Shown here piece by piece: positions 8,363 to 15,775 of a stretch of DNA of 37,135 bases. Location: NCBI GenBank assembly GCA_905234655.1, contig CAJOJG010000031.1, positions 1 to 37,135 of the forward strand. The letters run 5' to 3'. The stretch's first letter is position 1; each line of letters begins with the position of its first letter. The stretch comes from an uncultured Bacteroidales bacterium (GTDB taxonomy: Bacteria; Bacteroidota; Bacteroidia; Bacteroidales; UBA3824). Both the position numbers and the translations under genes were made by a program. The notes under the pieces were generated by a model. That model worked only from the letters and a program-made list of their open reading frames with translations. It made no database searches and was not told the origin of the DNA.

Positions 8363-9336
8363 TAACGACAGACAATTATGAAGAATATTTCCTCGACTAT
8401 ATCGAGGGCAGGCTTGATGAAAATAGCCGCCGCGAGGTCATGCGTTTCGTGACCTCGCACCCGGAACTGCGTGCCGAATTGGAAGAATTTTTGGACAGCC
8501 CGGTCATCGAGGACGACGGTTGTGGAGTGCCGTCCGGCTTTTTGGACACACTGCGCCATACGAGCGACTATGACGAGCCGGATGTGCCATATTTTGACAG
8601 GCTCGCGGTTCTCAATCTTGAACACCTCGCCACGCCCGGCGAGCAGCTCGAATACAGCCGCATGAAGTATGAAAGCACAGAATGTAGCCGCATCGCCGCC
8701 CAGTATTCAGCGACAGTCCTCACGCCCGACGATGTCGAATACCCCGACAAACGCCGCTTGATTGTGCTTCCCTTGTGGCGGCGCGCGATTCCGTATGCAG
8801 CGGCGGCTGCGGTCGTCGGATTGATGGTCTTGTTGACTGTGGGGAGGTTCAATAACGGCACAGTGGACATCATGCCGGTTGCTATGCAGGACGAACATTC
8901 TGTCCATTCGCCGAGCGTTAGCGTGGCAGTGGGCGGAGCGGGGGAGGAGACCACTGTCAAGCCTGCCGACCACCAGCAAAAGGTTAATAATCATCGTCAC
9001 GTAATTCGTCATGTGGTTGATGATGAAACGGACGAGGCGGTGGCAGTGCAAGATGACAAGGCGGACGAACAGACCATAATCCAAGTTGTAGCTGACGAGC
9101 CGTCAATAATCCAAGTGGAGATGTTGCCGTTTGATGATATTGATGACGATGGCACGGACGAGCCACAGAAAAAGCACCGCCGGAAGTTTTGGTTCGCGTG
9201 TGGGAAGGCTCTTAAGTTTGTCACGCGGCGCATTGTGCCGGATGTGCATGTGGACATTGACCATGACATTGACGGTAAGGTCTCGCGTGTGGCGTTCTGT
9301 TCCCAAAACAAGGTCTATGCCGTTGAGCGCAAGTAG
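8359..9336 (+). CDS. Probable membrane-anchored anti-sigma factor
   Basis: The 325-residue protein starts inside the sigma factor stop codon (ATGA overlap at 8359-8362). Its N-terminal 45 residues (NYEEYFLDYIEGRLDENSRREV...HPEL) look like the short helical sigma-binding start of Bacteroidota anti-sigma factors, but lack the Cys/His zinc ligands of the ZAS type. A single membrane helix lies at about 143-162 (IPYAAAAAVVGLMVLLTVG), placing residues 1-140 in the cytoplasm and 163-325 in the periplasm. The periplasmic part is acidic and low-complexity (many D/E, V and H) and ends with a short beta-like segment, not a FecR domain. Function as anti-sigma is inferred from coupling and topology; I do not recognise the family. 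A terminator follows 24 bases after the stop. Confidence 0.7.
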   Translation: MITTDNYEEYFLDYIEGRLDENSRREVMRFVTSHPELRAELEEFLDSPVIEDDGCGVPSGFLDTLRHTSDYDEPDVPYFDRLAVLNLEHLATPGEQLEYSRMKYESTECSRIAAQYSATVLTPDDVEYPDKRRLIVLPLWRRAIPYAAAAAVVGLMVLLTVGRFNNGTVDIMPVAMQDEHSVHSPSVSVAVGGAGEETTVKPADHQQKVNNHRHVIRHVVDDETDEAVAVQDDKADEQTIIQVVADEPSIIQVEMLPFDDIDDDGTDEPQKKHRRKFWFACGKALKFVTRRIVPDVHVDIDHDIDGKVSRVAFCSQNKVYAVERK

Positions 9337-9359
9337 AACGGCATGGCCGCCCACGAAAC

Positions 9360-9394
9360 AAAAAGCAGACTTCAGTGACGGAGCCTGCTTTTTT
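9360..9394 (+). terminator. Intrinsic terminator after the sigma/anti-sigma genes
   Basis: AAAAAGCAG (9360-9368) pairs with CTGCTTTTT (9385-9393), with two further inner pairs (CT/AG) and an intervening loop, followed by T residues. Confidence 0.8.
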
Positions 9395-9656
9395 GCTACT
9401 AATTTTTAACCTAAACCTAATATATGAAAAGACAATTATTATCTACGAGTAAGCGTGTGATTTTTTATTTTTCACACTGCAAAGTTAAGGCGGTCATCTG
9501 ACATTATCATTAACCGAGTATTAAAATTTCGTGAAACAACAATGCCCCAGCGTTAACGAATTGTTTACTATGCACTTGGCACTGGCATGGCTTGGCGTGT
9601 GGAAAAATATATCAAAAAAATTAACCTTTTTGTGGCTAAAATCCAATAATTATATG
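9395..9656. other. Intergenic region without a recognisable gene
   Basis: About 260 bases hold no convincing gene. At 9423 a 25-codon ORF begins MKRQLLSTSKR after the leader-like sequence ACCTAAACCTAAT, which resembles the start of an exported-protein gene. It ends at once and may be a remnant. A small hairpin, GTGTGA...TCACAC, lies at about 9453-9477. Confidence 0.4.
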
Positions 9657-9664
9657 TACTTTTG
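9657..9664 (+). promoter_or_regulatory. -7 promoter box for the metallophosphoesterase gene
   Basis: TACTTTTG is a perfect TAnnTTTG box. A TTTG at 9629-9632 could be the -33 element, but the 24-base spacing is longer than usual. Transcription would begin near 9671, giving a leader of only about 17 bases before the ATG at 9688. Confidence 0.5.
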
Positions 9665-9687
9665 AAACTCAAAACGCATCGTAAATA

Positions 9688-11376
9688 ATGGAACAGACAA
9701 CAGTGCCGGAAATAGTAAGAATCAAGATAATAGCGACGAGCGACGTCCACGGGGCGATATTCCCCTACGATTTTATTGAAAACGAACCGCTCAACACGTC
9801 GTTGGCGCAGGTATATACGTACATCAAGGAACAGAGGGCGGTTGACAGCCAGGACGTTGTGCTTCTCGACAACGGCGACTTCCTGCAAGGCCAGCCAGTG
9901 GTGTATTATTCCAACTACGAGAATTACGACGGCACCCATATCTGCGCCGACGTGATGAATTTCATGGGCTACGACGCGGCGAGCGTCGGCAACCACGACA
10001 TCGAGACCGGACACGAGGTCTATGACGCGCTCAAAAAAGACTTCAATTTCCCCTGGCTCGCCGCCAACGCCGTCCACAAGGACACAGGCGAGCCGTATTT
10101 CCAGCCATACACCATCATCGAGCGGCACGGCGTCAGGATTGGCGTAATAGGCCTCATCACGCCCTCGATACCCACATGGCTGCCCGAATACCTCTGGACG
10201 GGGATGGAATTTAAGGACATGGTGGAGACCGCCCGCAAGTGGGTGAAGGTGGTCCGCGAGGACGAAAAAGCCGACATCGTGGTGGGCCTTTTCCATTCGG
10301 GCGTTGACAGCACCTACAACAACCGTTCCGACCAAGATTTTATGAACGAGAACGCGTCGAGCCTTGTGGCGACCCAAGTGCCGGGCTTCGACCTCGTCTT
10401 TGCCGGGCACGACCATCAGGAAGCCAACATGGTGGTGCGCAACTGCGAGGGTCAGCGCGTCATAATCCTCGACCCAAAAAACTGCGCCCGCCTCGCCGCC
10501 GTCGCCTCAATCCAAGTCAAGAAGGACGGCGACAAGATAATCGACAAAAAAATCACCGGGCTCATCATGGAAATGAACTCGTGCGAGGCCGACCGCGAGA
10601 TGATGCGCCGGTACAGCAAGTACATCCACATCGTCAAGGACTACGTCTCGAAGCCAATCGCAAAGTTCACGAGGACGGTAAGTTCGAGGGACGCGATGTT
10701 TGGCAACTCGGCTTTTGTCGATTTGATACACAGCATACAGTTGGAAGAGACCGGCGCCGACATTTCGTTTGCCGCGCCGCTGACGTTCGATTCCAAAGTC
10801 AACAAGGGCGTGGTCTGCGTCCGCGACATGTTCAAACTTTACAAATTCGAGAACCTTCTCTACACGATGCGCCTCACCGGCCGCGAAATCCTCAACTACC
10901 TTGAATATTCGTATTCGTCGTGGTTCAACGAGATGAGCGACCGCAAGGACCACCTCGTCCTCTTTGAAGTGGACGAGAAGGGCAACAACCGCACCGCCGG
11001 CAAGTTTTATAATTATTCGTCCGCGTCGGGCATACGCTACACTGTGGATTTGCAGAAGCCCGCCGGCGAAAAAATCACCATCCACGGTTTTATGGACGGC
11101 CGCCCCTTCGACCTCGACACCTTTTATACTGTCGCCATCAATTCGTACCGTGGCAACGGCGGCGGCGGGCACCTCACCGAAGGCGCGGGCATTCCCCACG
11201 AGCAACTCGTAGGCCGCATCGTCGCCTCGTCGGTCAAGGACCTTCGCTATATTATAATGAAGCACATCGAAGACAAGCGCATCGTCTCGCCCCACGCCCT
11301 CGGCAACTGGAAGGCCGTCCCGCAAGAATTTTGGACACGCGGCCGGAAAAAGGACTACCAGTTGATGTATGATTAA
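9688..11376 (+). CDS. 5'-nucleotidase / metallophosphoesterase family protein, apparently cytoplasmic
   Basis: A 562-residue two-domain enzyme of the UshA/CpdB/YfkN superfamily. The N-terminal calcineurin-like phosphoesterase domain (about 10-310) has the metal-binding motifs SDVHG (18-22), NGDF (62-65), GNHD (101-104), His203 in FHSGVD, and GHDHQ (240-244). The C-terminal nucleotidase domain (about 330-540) ends with RGNGGGGHLTEGAG, the substrate-binding part. Family members hydrolyse nucleotides, cyclic nucleotides or UDP-sugars and are usually exported. Here there is no signal peptide, and an in-frame TAA at 9682-9684 rules out an upstream extension, so this copy is probably cytoplasmic. 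It stands alone on its strand, followed by repeat sequence and gene debris. Confidence 0.9.
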   Translation: MEQTTVPEIVRIKIIATSDVHGAIFPYDFIENEPLNTSLAQVYTYIKEQRAVDSQDVVLLDNGDFLQGQPVVYYSNYENYDGTHICADVMNFMGYDAASVGNHDIETGHEVYDALKKDFNFPWLAANAVHKDTGEPYFQPYTIIERHGVRIGVIGLITPSIPTWLPEYLWTGMEFKDMVETARKWVKVVREDEKADIVVGLFHSGVDSTYNNRSDQDFMNENASSLVATQVPGFDLVFAGHDHQEANMVVRNCEGQRVIILDPKNCARLAAVASIQVKKDGDKIIDKKITGLIMEMNSCEADREMMRRYSKYIHIVKDYVSKPIAKFTRTVSSRDAMFGNSAFVDLIHSIQLEETGADISFAAPLTFDSKVNKGVVCVRDMFKLYKFENLLYTMRLTGREILNYLEYSYSSWFNEMSDRKDHLVLFEVDEKGNNRTAGKFYNYSSASGIRYTVDLQKPAGEKITIHGFMDGRPFDLDTFYTVAINSYRGNGGGGHLTEGAGIPHEQLVGRIVASSVKDLRYIIMKHIEDKRIVSPHALGNWKAVPQEFWTRGRKKDYQLMYD

Positions 11377-11381
11377 TTTTT

Positions 11382-11424
11382 TTTCAATGCATAATTCATA
11401 ATGCATAATTCATAATTGCCATCC
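11382..11424. repeat. Half of an AATTCATAATGC-type repeat element
   Basis: Units AATGCATAATTCAT repeat from just after the metallophosphoesterase stop and end in ATTGCCATCCGGGG. Only the left arm is present; the complementary right arm seen at 3461 and 7800 is missing, and a methylase gene fragment follows instead. Confidence 0.7.
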
Positions 11425-11436
11425 GGGGGGCGGGGG

Positions 11437-11595
11437 GATATTGTAGAATCCTTTTCAATTGACACGGTACAGGCCGTTGAAACAGGTTTTGTTCAGGAAA
11501 ATGAACAACGCCGCCTTTTCGATGTCAAAAGCGTTGCTGTCGTTGATTTTCAGCGCGTTGAACCTTTCGCGTTTTTCAAAATTTTTACGACTAAT
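11437..11595 (-). pseudogene. Fragment of a Dam-type (D12 class) DNA adenine methyltransferase
   Basis: Read on the minus strand from 11595, the translation contains [15 protein letters not shown], then [18 protein letters not shown] and LYRVN. This is the well-conserved stretch of D12-class N6-adenine methyltransferases ([19 protein letters not shown]). At the position of the expected Ser there is a TGA (11455-11457), after which KGFYNIP continues in frame, again matching the family. Nothing of the N-terminal SAM-binding FxGxG region or the catalytic DPPY remains nearby. The fragment is therefore about 50 codons of a degraded gene, bounded by an AATTCATAATGC repeat on one side and by a palindrome-bearing repeat on the other. 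It cannot encode an active enzyme. Confidence 0.75.
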
Positions 11596-11625
11596 CACGG
11601 AAATGTAAATATACCTCGCATCGCC

Positions 11626-11898
11626 TTACGCCGCCAAATTTTGTAGAGACGTTTCATGAAACGTCTCTATCGGGTGGTGCGTCCAAAAACCGTTAGCAAA
11701 TGCCACGGGGGCTTGACGGCAGTCCCAGAAGGCGATTATTGTTACAATATCGTCCTCGACGTAATAGACCAATTTGTCCATGCCGTTGACGATGACACTT
11801 CTGTACGCTTTTGCTCGGTCAGAAAACAATGGATCCAATGCGCCCATATACGGATTAGTACTCAATAGTTGCTTGACGTGGCGAATTTCTTGTCCCAT
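11626..11898 (-). CDS. RelE/ParE-family toxin, start uncertain
   Basis: The recognisable ParE fold runs from a helix (NLLNLQKRYEDKMGQEIRHV) through LLSTNPYMG to YRSVIVNGMDKLVYYVEDD and ends with the family signature FWDCRQAP. ParE/RelE toxins poison DNA gyrase or cleave mRNA. The only ATG (11898, 90 residues) falls inside the first helix. The same frame stays open upstream across the end of the antitoxin gene, with TTG codons at 11970 and 11958, and there reads GLTRNSPKKNL, which fits the usual first strand and helix. The true start is therefore probably a TTG overlapping the antitoxin by about 50-65 bases, or the N-terminus has been lost. Downstream of RQAP the frame runs on through a 26-bp palindrome, so the native C-terminus also appears to have been replaced. 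The gene may be inactive. Confidence 0.6.
   Translation of the reverse strand: MGQEIRHVKQLLSTNPYMGALDPLFSDRAKAYRSVIVNGMDKLVYYVEDDIVTIIAFWDCRQAPVAFANGFWTHHPIETFHETSLQNLAA
11644..11669. repeat. 26-bp perfect palindrome (REP-like hairpin)
   Basis: TAGAGACGTTTCA at 11644-11656 is followed directly by its exact reverse complement. Palindromes with a GAGACG...CGTCTC core are a common dispersed element type in bacterial genomes. This one lies within the 3' end of the toxin reading frame and next to the dam fragment, so it probably arrived by insertion. Confidence 0.85.
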
Positions 11899-11905
11899 CT
11901 TGTCT

Positions 11906-12187
11906 TCATACCGCTTCTGCAAGTTCAACAAATTCTTCTTCGGCGAGTTCCTCGTCAATCCAGCGGTCAACTTCCTCGTCGGTGTGGTATATCCCGGCGG
12001 CAATTCTCTCTTCCGCCTCGTCGAGCATTGCGTTCACCTCGTCCATTGTGTAGGACTTGAAACGATGGTCGTCTTTGGTTTTTATCAACGCCTTTGCCGA
12101 TGCGAGCATCGATTTCAAAAAGTTTTCGTCGTCAAGGTACGGATTGAGCGTCGAGAACAATTCCGCCCTTAAATTTGTTACGTTCAT
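11906..12187 (-). CDS. Antitoxin-like protein paired with the ParE-like toxin
   Basis: A 93-residue acidic, helical protein, MNVTNLRAELFSTL..., lies immediately upstream of the toxin gene on the same strand. The layout and the C-terminal SYTMDEVNAMLDEAEERIAAG...TDEEVDRWIDEEL match antitoxins paired with RelE/ParE toxins in Bacteroidota: an N-terminal dimerisation part and a C-terminal amphipathic toxin-wrapping helix. The last dozen residues (AEEEFVELAEAV) extend beyond where such proteins usually end and lie over the beginning of the toxin frame. This suggests the original stop was lost by a small indel. Antitoxins of this kind neutralise their toxin and repress their own promoter; repression is inference here. 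Confidence 0.65.
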   Translation of the reverse strand: MNVTNLRAELFSTLNPYLDDENFLKSMLASAKALIKTKDDHRFKSYTMDEVNAMLDEAEERIAAGIYHTDEEVDRWIDEELAEEEFVELAEAV

Positions 12188-12217
12188 GGTGTTGTCGGTT
12201 TTTGATTGTTGATATAA

Positions 12218-14266
12218 TTACCAAATATCCACCCTGTCGTCCGGGGCGATGTACATCTTGGCGGATGGGGCGATGCCGAATGCGTCGTACCATTCCTGGT
12301 CGTGGGGCAGTTGGCCGTTGACGCGAAGTTTCATGGGCGAGTGGGGGTCGGTCTTGATGCGGTTGCGGACGTTTTCGTCGGTGATGCGGCCCGCCCAGAT
12401 GAAGCCGTATGAGATGAAGAAGCGTTGCTCGGGCGTGAAGCCGTTTTCTGTCTGCAAGGGGTTGGTTTTCATTGAGTTGTGAAGCGCATCGAGGGCTACG
12501 CGGATGCCGCCATGGTCGGCGATGTTTTCGCCGAGGGTGAGTTCGCCGTTTACCTTTTCGCCGGGAAGGGCGTCGAGGCTCGAGAAAAATTCTTTCATCA
12601 CGTCGGCGCGTTTTTCAAATTCTTGGCTGTCGGCCTCTGTCCACCAGTCGTGGAAGTTGCCGTTTTTGTCGTATTTGCGGCCCTGGTCGTCGAAGCCGTG
12701 GGTCATCTCGTGTCCGATGACGCAGCCTATGCCGCCGTAGTTGGCCGCCGGGTCGCCCGTGGGGGCGAAGAACGGGGGCTGCAAAATCGCCGCCGGGAAG
12801 GTGATTTCGTTGGTGGTGGGATTATAATAGGCGTTGACGGTCTGAGGGGTCATGTGCCATTCGTTGGGATCGGCGGGCTTGTTGAGTTTGCGGTCTATCG
12901 AGCGGCGGAATTTGTATTGGCAGATGGCTTTGTAATTGTCCCAGAGCGACTTGCCCTTGTCTATCGTGAGCGGCGTGTAGTCCTGCCACTCGTCGGGGTA
13001 GCCGATTTTGATGTGGAATTTTTCGAGTTTTTCGATTGCCTGCGCCTTGGTTTCCGCGCTCATCCATTTGAGGTTTGTGATGCGGGCGCGCAGTGCGTCC
13101 TGGATGTTGATTACCATGTCGAGCGCGGCTTTTTTGGACGATGCGGGGAAGTATTTTTCGACGTAATATTTGCCGACCGCCATGCCGAAGTCGCTGTTGA
13201 CTTCCGCAATTGCCTTCTGCCAGCGCGGCTTGTCGGCGGCGGCGCCGTACAGGGCTTGTGAGAGTTTGAAGTCTTCGGCGATGAAGTCGTCTGACAGGAA
13301 CGTGGCGGCGGTGTTGATGGTCTTGAATAGCATGTACGACTTGAGGTCGTCGAGGCTTTGGGTGTTGATTATTTTTGAGACGTTGGCTATCGCTTCGGGC
13401 TGCGCGACGTTGACGTATTGGAAGCCCTCGATGCCCTGCAATGCATAGAACCGTAGCCAGTCGGCGTCGGGGTAGGTCTTTTTGAGTTCGGCGGGGGTCA
13501 TCTTGTGGTAGTTGGCCATGTCGTCGCGCAGTTTGTTGTTGGAATAGTTGGCGCGGGCGATTTGCGTCTCGATGTCGAGCACCGCTTTGGCGTGTGCCTG
13601 TGCCTTTGCGTCGTCGTATCCGGCGAGGCGGAAGATGTTGCGGATGTAGTCGGTGTAGGCGTCGCGGATTTTCAGGGTGGTCTCTTTGTCTTCGAGGTAG
13701 TATTCGCGTGTGCCGAGCGAGAGGCCGCCTTGGTAGAGCGTTACGATGTTTTCGGTGGATTTCATCATGTCCGCCCACAGCCCGGTGTATATGAAGAGGC
13801 CGCTGATGCCTTCTTGTTGAAGGCGGGCGCAGTGTTCGAAGTATGCTTTGCGGTCCTTGATGTTTTCGATGTCGCGCAGCATTGGCTGGATGGGCGACGC
13901 GCCTTCGGTGTTGAGCCGCGCGCTGTCCATGTAGAGCGCGTGGAAGTCGCAGATTTTCTGTTCTATCGTTCCGGTTTCGGGCTGTTTTTTGACGATTTCT
14001 TCGATGATGCCCTTGATGCGTTCTTCGTTTTGCTCGCCGAGTATGTCAAACTGGCAGTAGCGCGAGTATTCCGGTTTTTCGGGCAGGTTTTGGATCCAAC
14101 GTCCCGATGCGTATTGGTAGAAGTCGTCGCCGGGGTTCGCCGAGAGGTCCATGCGGTCGTTTTGGGCGGCGGAATCGTTTTTTGACGTGCCACATCCGGC
14201 GAGGCCTGTCGCGCCTGCGATGGCGGCTATTGCTGTGATTCGGTATAGTATGCTCTTGTGGTTCAT
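12218..14266 (-). CDS. M13 family zinc metallopeptidase (PepO/neprilysin-like), lipoprotein
   Basis: I start at the ATG at 14266 (682 residues) because it opens a lipoprotein signal (MNHKSILYRITAIAAIAGAT, then GLAGC) with the acylated cysteine at 25; the upstream in-frame codons cross the promoter. Residues 40-430 form the helical M13 N-domain and the remainder the catalytic domain. NAYYNP (478-483) binds substrate backbone, HEMTH (519-523) supplies two zinc ligands and the catalytic Glu, and ENIAD (Glu580) supplies the third ligand. The family cleaves oligopeptides; here it would sit on the periplasmic or outer face as a lipoprotein. The gene is monocistronic, with a clear promoter upstream (14316-14348). 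Confidence 0.95.
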   Translation of the reverse strand: MNHKSILYRITAIAAIAGATGLAGCGTSKNDSAAQNDRMDLSANPGDDFYQYASGRWIQNLPEKPEYSRYCQFDILGEQNEERIKGIIEEIVKKQPETGTIEQKICDFHALYMDSARLNTEGASPIQPMLRDIENIKDRKAYFEHCARLQQEGISGLFIYTGLWADMMKSTENIVTLYQGGLSLGTREYYLEDKETTLKIRDAYTDYIRNIFRLAGYDDAKAQAHAKAVLDIETQIARANYSNNKLRDDMANYHKMTPAELKKTYPDADWLRFYALQGIEGFQYVNVAQPEAIANVSKIINTQSLDDLKSYMLFKTINTAATFLSDDFIAEDFKLSQALYGAAADKPRWQKAIAEVNSDFGMAVGKYYVEKYFPASSKKAALDMVINIQDALRARITNLKWMSAETKAQAIEKLEKFHIKIGYPDEWQDYTPLTIDKGKSLWDNYKAICQYKFRRSIDRKLNKPADPNEWHMTPQTVNAYYNPTTNEITFPAAILQPPFFAPTGDPAANYGGIGCVIGHEMTHGFDDQGRKYDKNGNFHDWWTEADSQEFEKRADVMKEFFSSLDALPGEKVNGELTLGENIADHGGIRVALDALHNSMKTNPLQTENGFTPEQRFFISYGFIWAGRITDENVRNRIKTDPHSPMKLRVNGQLPHDQEWYDAFGIAPSAKMYIAPDDRVDIW

Positions 14267-14315
14267 TGTCTTACAGGTTTTTGGATAAAATGTTTGCCAT
14301 TGTCGGCTTAGGTTG

Positions 14316-14348
14316 CAAATATAAGTGTTTTTTTTGAATACCTTCAAT
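14316..14348 (-). promoter_or_regulatory. Promoter for the M13 peptidase gene
   Basis: Minus-strand TATATTTG (14316-14323) is a perfect -7 box; ATTG (14345-14348) 21 bases upstream is a three-of-four -33 box. Predicted transcription start is about 14310, consistent with the ATG at 14266. Confidence 0.7.
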
Positions 14349-14364
14349 TTACGCGGCGATTTTT

Positions 14365-14395
14365 TTTGTGTGGAACGAAAAATGCGCTATATTTG
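14365..14395 (+). promoter_or_regulatory. Consensus promoter driving a truncated Panacea-like ORF
   Basis: TTTG (14365-14368), 19 bases, then TATATTTG (14388-14395): both boxes match consensus. It points to the ATG at 14426, which begins a gene remnant. It diverges from the M13 peptidase promoter, with the two -33 regions about 16 bases apart. Confidence 0.75.
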
Positions 14396-14425
14396 CGGCG
14401 TTAATGAATAAAAAACGAAACGAAT

Positions 14426-14554
14426 ATGGCATACAAAGCGTTAGACATAGCGAAGAAACTTATCCGTGTCGCCGACCTCGAATCTGCAAGCGGTGGTGAC
14501 GGCATGACTAATCAAAAATTTTTGGATTGTTTTTTTGGATTTACAAAAAAATAA
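14426..14554 (+). pseudogene. 5' remnant of a Panacea/SocA-type (DUF4065) gene
   Basis: A 42-codon ORF begins MAYKALDIAKKLIRVADLES and continues GGDGMTNQKF before dissolving into a low-complexity tail (FLDCFFGFTKK). The start closely resembles Panacea/SocA-domain proteins, which typically open with ALDIAKYI... and then TNLKLQKLLYY. These proteins are antitoxins or proteolytic adaptors in toxin-antitoxin and phage-related loci of roughly 150 or more residues. Here the gene stops where the conserved LQKLLYY helix should begin, so only the first helix remains. The upstream promoter is intact, so a 42-residue peptide could still be made. Family assignment from such a short piece is tentative. Confidence 0.5.
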
Positions 14555-14587
14555 TACAATCTTGCCCCAACCTCGCAAAAAAACAAT

Positions 14588-14595
14588 TATCTTTG
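14588..14595 (+). promoter_or_regulatory. -7 promoter box for asd
   Basis: TATCTTTG is a perfect TAnnTTTG box placed 33 bases before the asd ATG at 14628. Upstream CTTG (14561-14564) is a possible but widely spaced -33 element. The resulting leader is too short for a riboswitch or attenuator. Confidence 0.6.
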
Positions 14596-14627
14596 CACCC
14601 AGAAATCATTAACACACATATAATAAA

Positions 14628-15638
14628 ATGAAAGTAGCCATTGTAGGCGCGAGTGGGGCTGTGGGACAAGAGTTCCTGCGCATACTCGCCGAGAGAAATT
14701 TCCCGATTGACGAACTGGTGCTTTTTGGTTCTCAGCGCAGTGCCGGCACCAAATATACGTTCCGTGGCAAGGAATACGAAGTGAAGTTGCTTCAGCACAA
14801 CGACGACTTCAAGGGCGTTGACATCGCCTTCACGTCGGCCGGCGCGGGCACGTCGAAAGAGTACGCCGCCGACATCACAAAATACGGCGCGGTGATGATT
14901 GACAATTCGAGTGCGTTCCGCATGGACGAGGACGTGCCGCTCGTAGTGCCGGAATGTAACGCCGCGGACGCGCTCACACGTCCGCGCGGCATCATCGCAA
15001 ACCCAAACTGCACCACGATAATGATGGTAGTGGTACTTCAGCCGCTCGAACAGCTTTCCCACATCAAGCGCATCCGCGTGTCGAGTTACCAGAGCGCGTC
15101 GGGCGCGGGCGCAGCGGCAATGGCGGAATTGGAACAGCAATACAAGCAAATCGTCAACGGCGAGCCTGTAACGGTCAAGAAGTTCCCGCACCAGCTGGCG
15201 TACAACGTAATCCCGCAGATTGACGTTTTCCAGCCCAACGGCTACACCAAAGAAGAGATGAAGATGTACAACGAGACGCGCAAGATAATGCACACCGACG
15301 CCAAATGTTCGGCGACGTGCGTGAGGGTCTCGTCGCTCAGAAGCCATTCCGAATCGGTATGGATAGAGACCGAGAAGCCCATCAGCGTCGAGGAAGCGCA
15401 GAAGGCGATAGCCGCCGCGCCGGGCTGCACGCTCGTTGACGACCCCGCAAACCTCGTCTATCCGATGCCGCTCGAGACCGCCGGCAAGGACGATGTGTTC
15501 GTAGGGCGTGTCCGCAAGGACCTCGCCGACGACAACGGCCTGACGCTCTGGCTTTCCGGCGACCAAATCCGCAAAGGCGCAGCCCTCAACGCCGTCCAGA
15601 TCGCCGAATATCTCATAAAAGTCGGAAACGTAAAATAA
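14628..15638 (+). CDS. asd: Aspartate-semialdehyde dehydrogenase
   Basis: A complete 336-residue enzyme that reduces aspartyl phosphate to aspartate semialdehyde with NADPH, the branch point to lysine/diaminopimelate, threonine and methionine. The dinucleotide-binding loop is GASGAVGQ (7-14). The catalytic cysteine is Cys128 in ANPNCTT, and Gln155 in [10 protein letters not shown] and His240 in SLRSHSES complete the active site. It stands alone between the Panacea remnant and a terminator (15649-15672). The start is supported by the promoter 33 bases upstream and by the conserved [10 protein letters not shown] beginning. Confidence 0.97.
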   Translation: MKVAIVGASGAVGQEFLRILAERNFPIDELVLFGSQRSAGTKYTFRGKEYEVKLLQHNDDFKGVDIAFTSAGAGTSKEYAADITKYGAVMIDNSSAFRMDEDVPLVVPECNAADALTRPRGIIANPNCTTIMMVVVLQPLEQLSHIKRIRVSSYQSASGAGAAAMAELEQQYKQIVNGEPVTVKKFPHQLAYNVIPQIDVFQPNGYTKEEMKMYNETRKIMHTDAKCSATCVRVSSLRSHSESVWIETEKPISVEEAQKAIAAAPGCTLVDDPANLVYPMPLETAGKDDVFVGRVRKDLADDNGLTLWLSGDQIRKGAALNAVQIAEYLIKVGNVK

Positions 15639-15648
15639 AACGACAATC

Positions 15649-15672
15649 CCGCGCCATGCGGCACGGTTTTTT
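15649..15672 (+). terminator. Intrinsic terminator after asd
   Basis: CCGCGCC (15649-15655) pairs with GGCACGG (15660-15666), six pairs and one mismatch around ATGC, and is followed by TTTTTT. Confidence 0.75.
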
Positions 15673-15673
15673 C

Positions 15674-15768
15674 TAAACAAAAATTAAACGAATTATTACG
15701 AATTAAAACGAATTTTTTTGTAAAGAAATTCGTTTTAATTCATTTCAATTCGTTTAAATTTTTGTTTA
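15674..15768. repeat. Long near-perfect inverted repeat built of ACGAATT units
   Basis: The left arm (15674-15715) starts TAAACAAAAATTAAACGAAT and repeats ACGAATT at close intervals. The right arm (15726-15768) is its reverse complement with only a few differences; the loop is about 10 bases. The repeated unit within each arm suggests growth by tandem duplication. It belongs to neither of the two dispersed families elsewhere in the window. Confidence 0.85.
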
Positions 15769-15775
15769 AAAAAGG

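Noticed and set aside
9480..9487. Perfect -7 box (TAACTTTG) on the minus strand
   Set aside because: No -33 element at the right distance and no minus-strand gene downstream; possibly antisense to the anti-sigma gene, but unsupported.
12479..13261. Long plus-strand open frame opposite the M13 peptidase
   Set aside because: Complement of a strongly supported coding gene; composition is that of a shadow frame.
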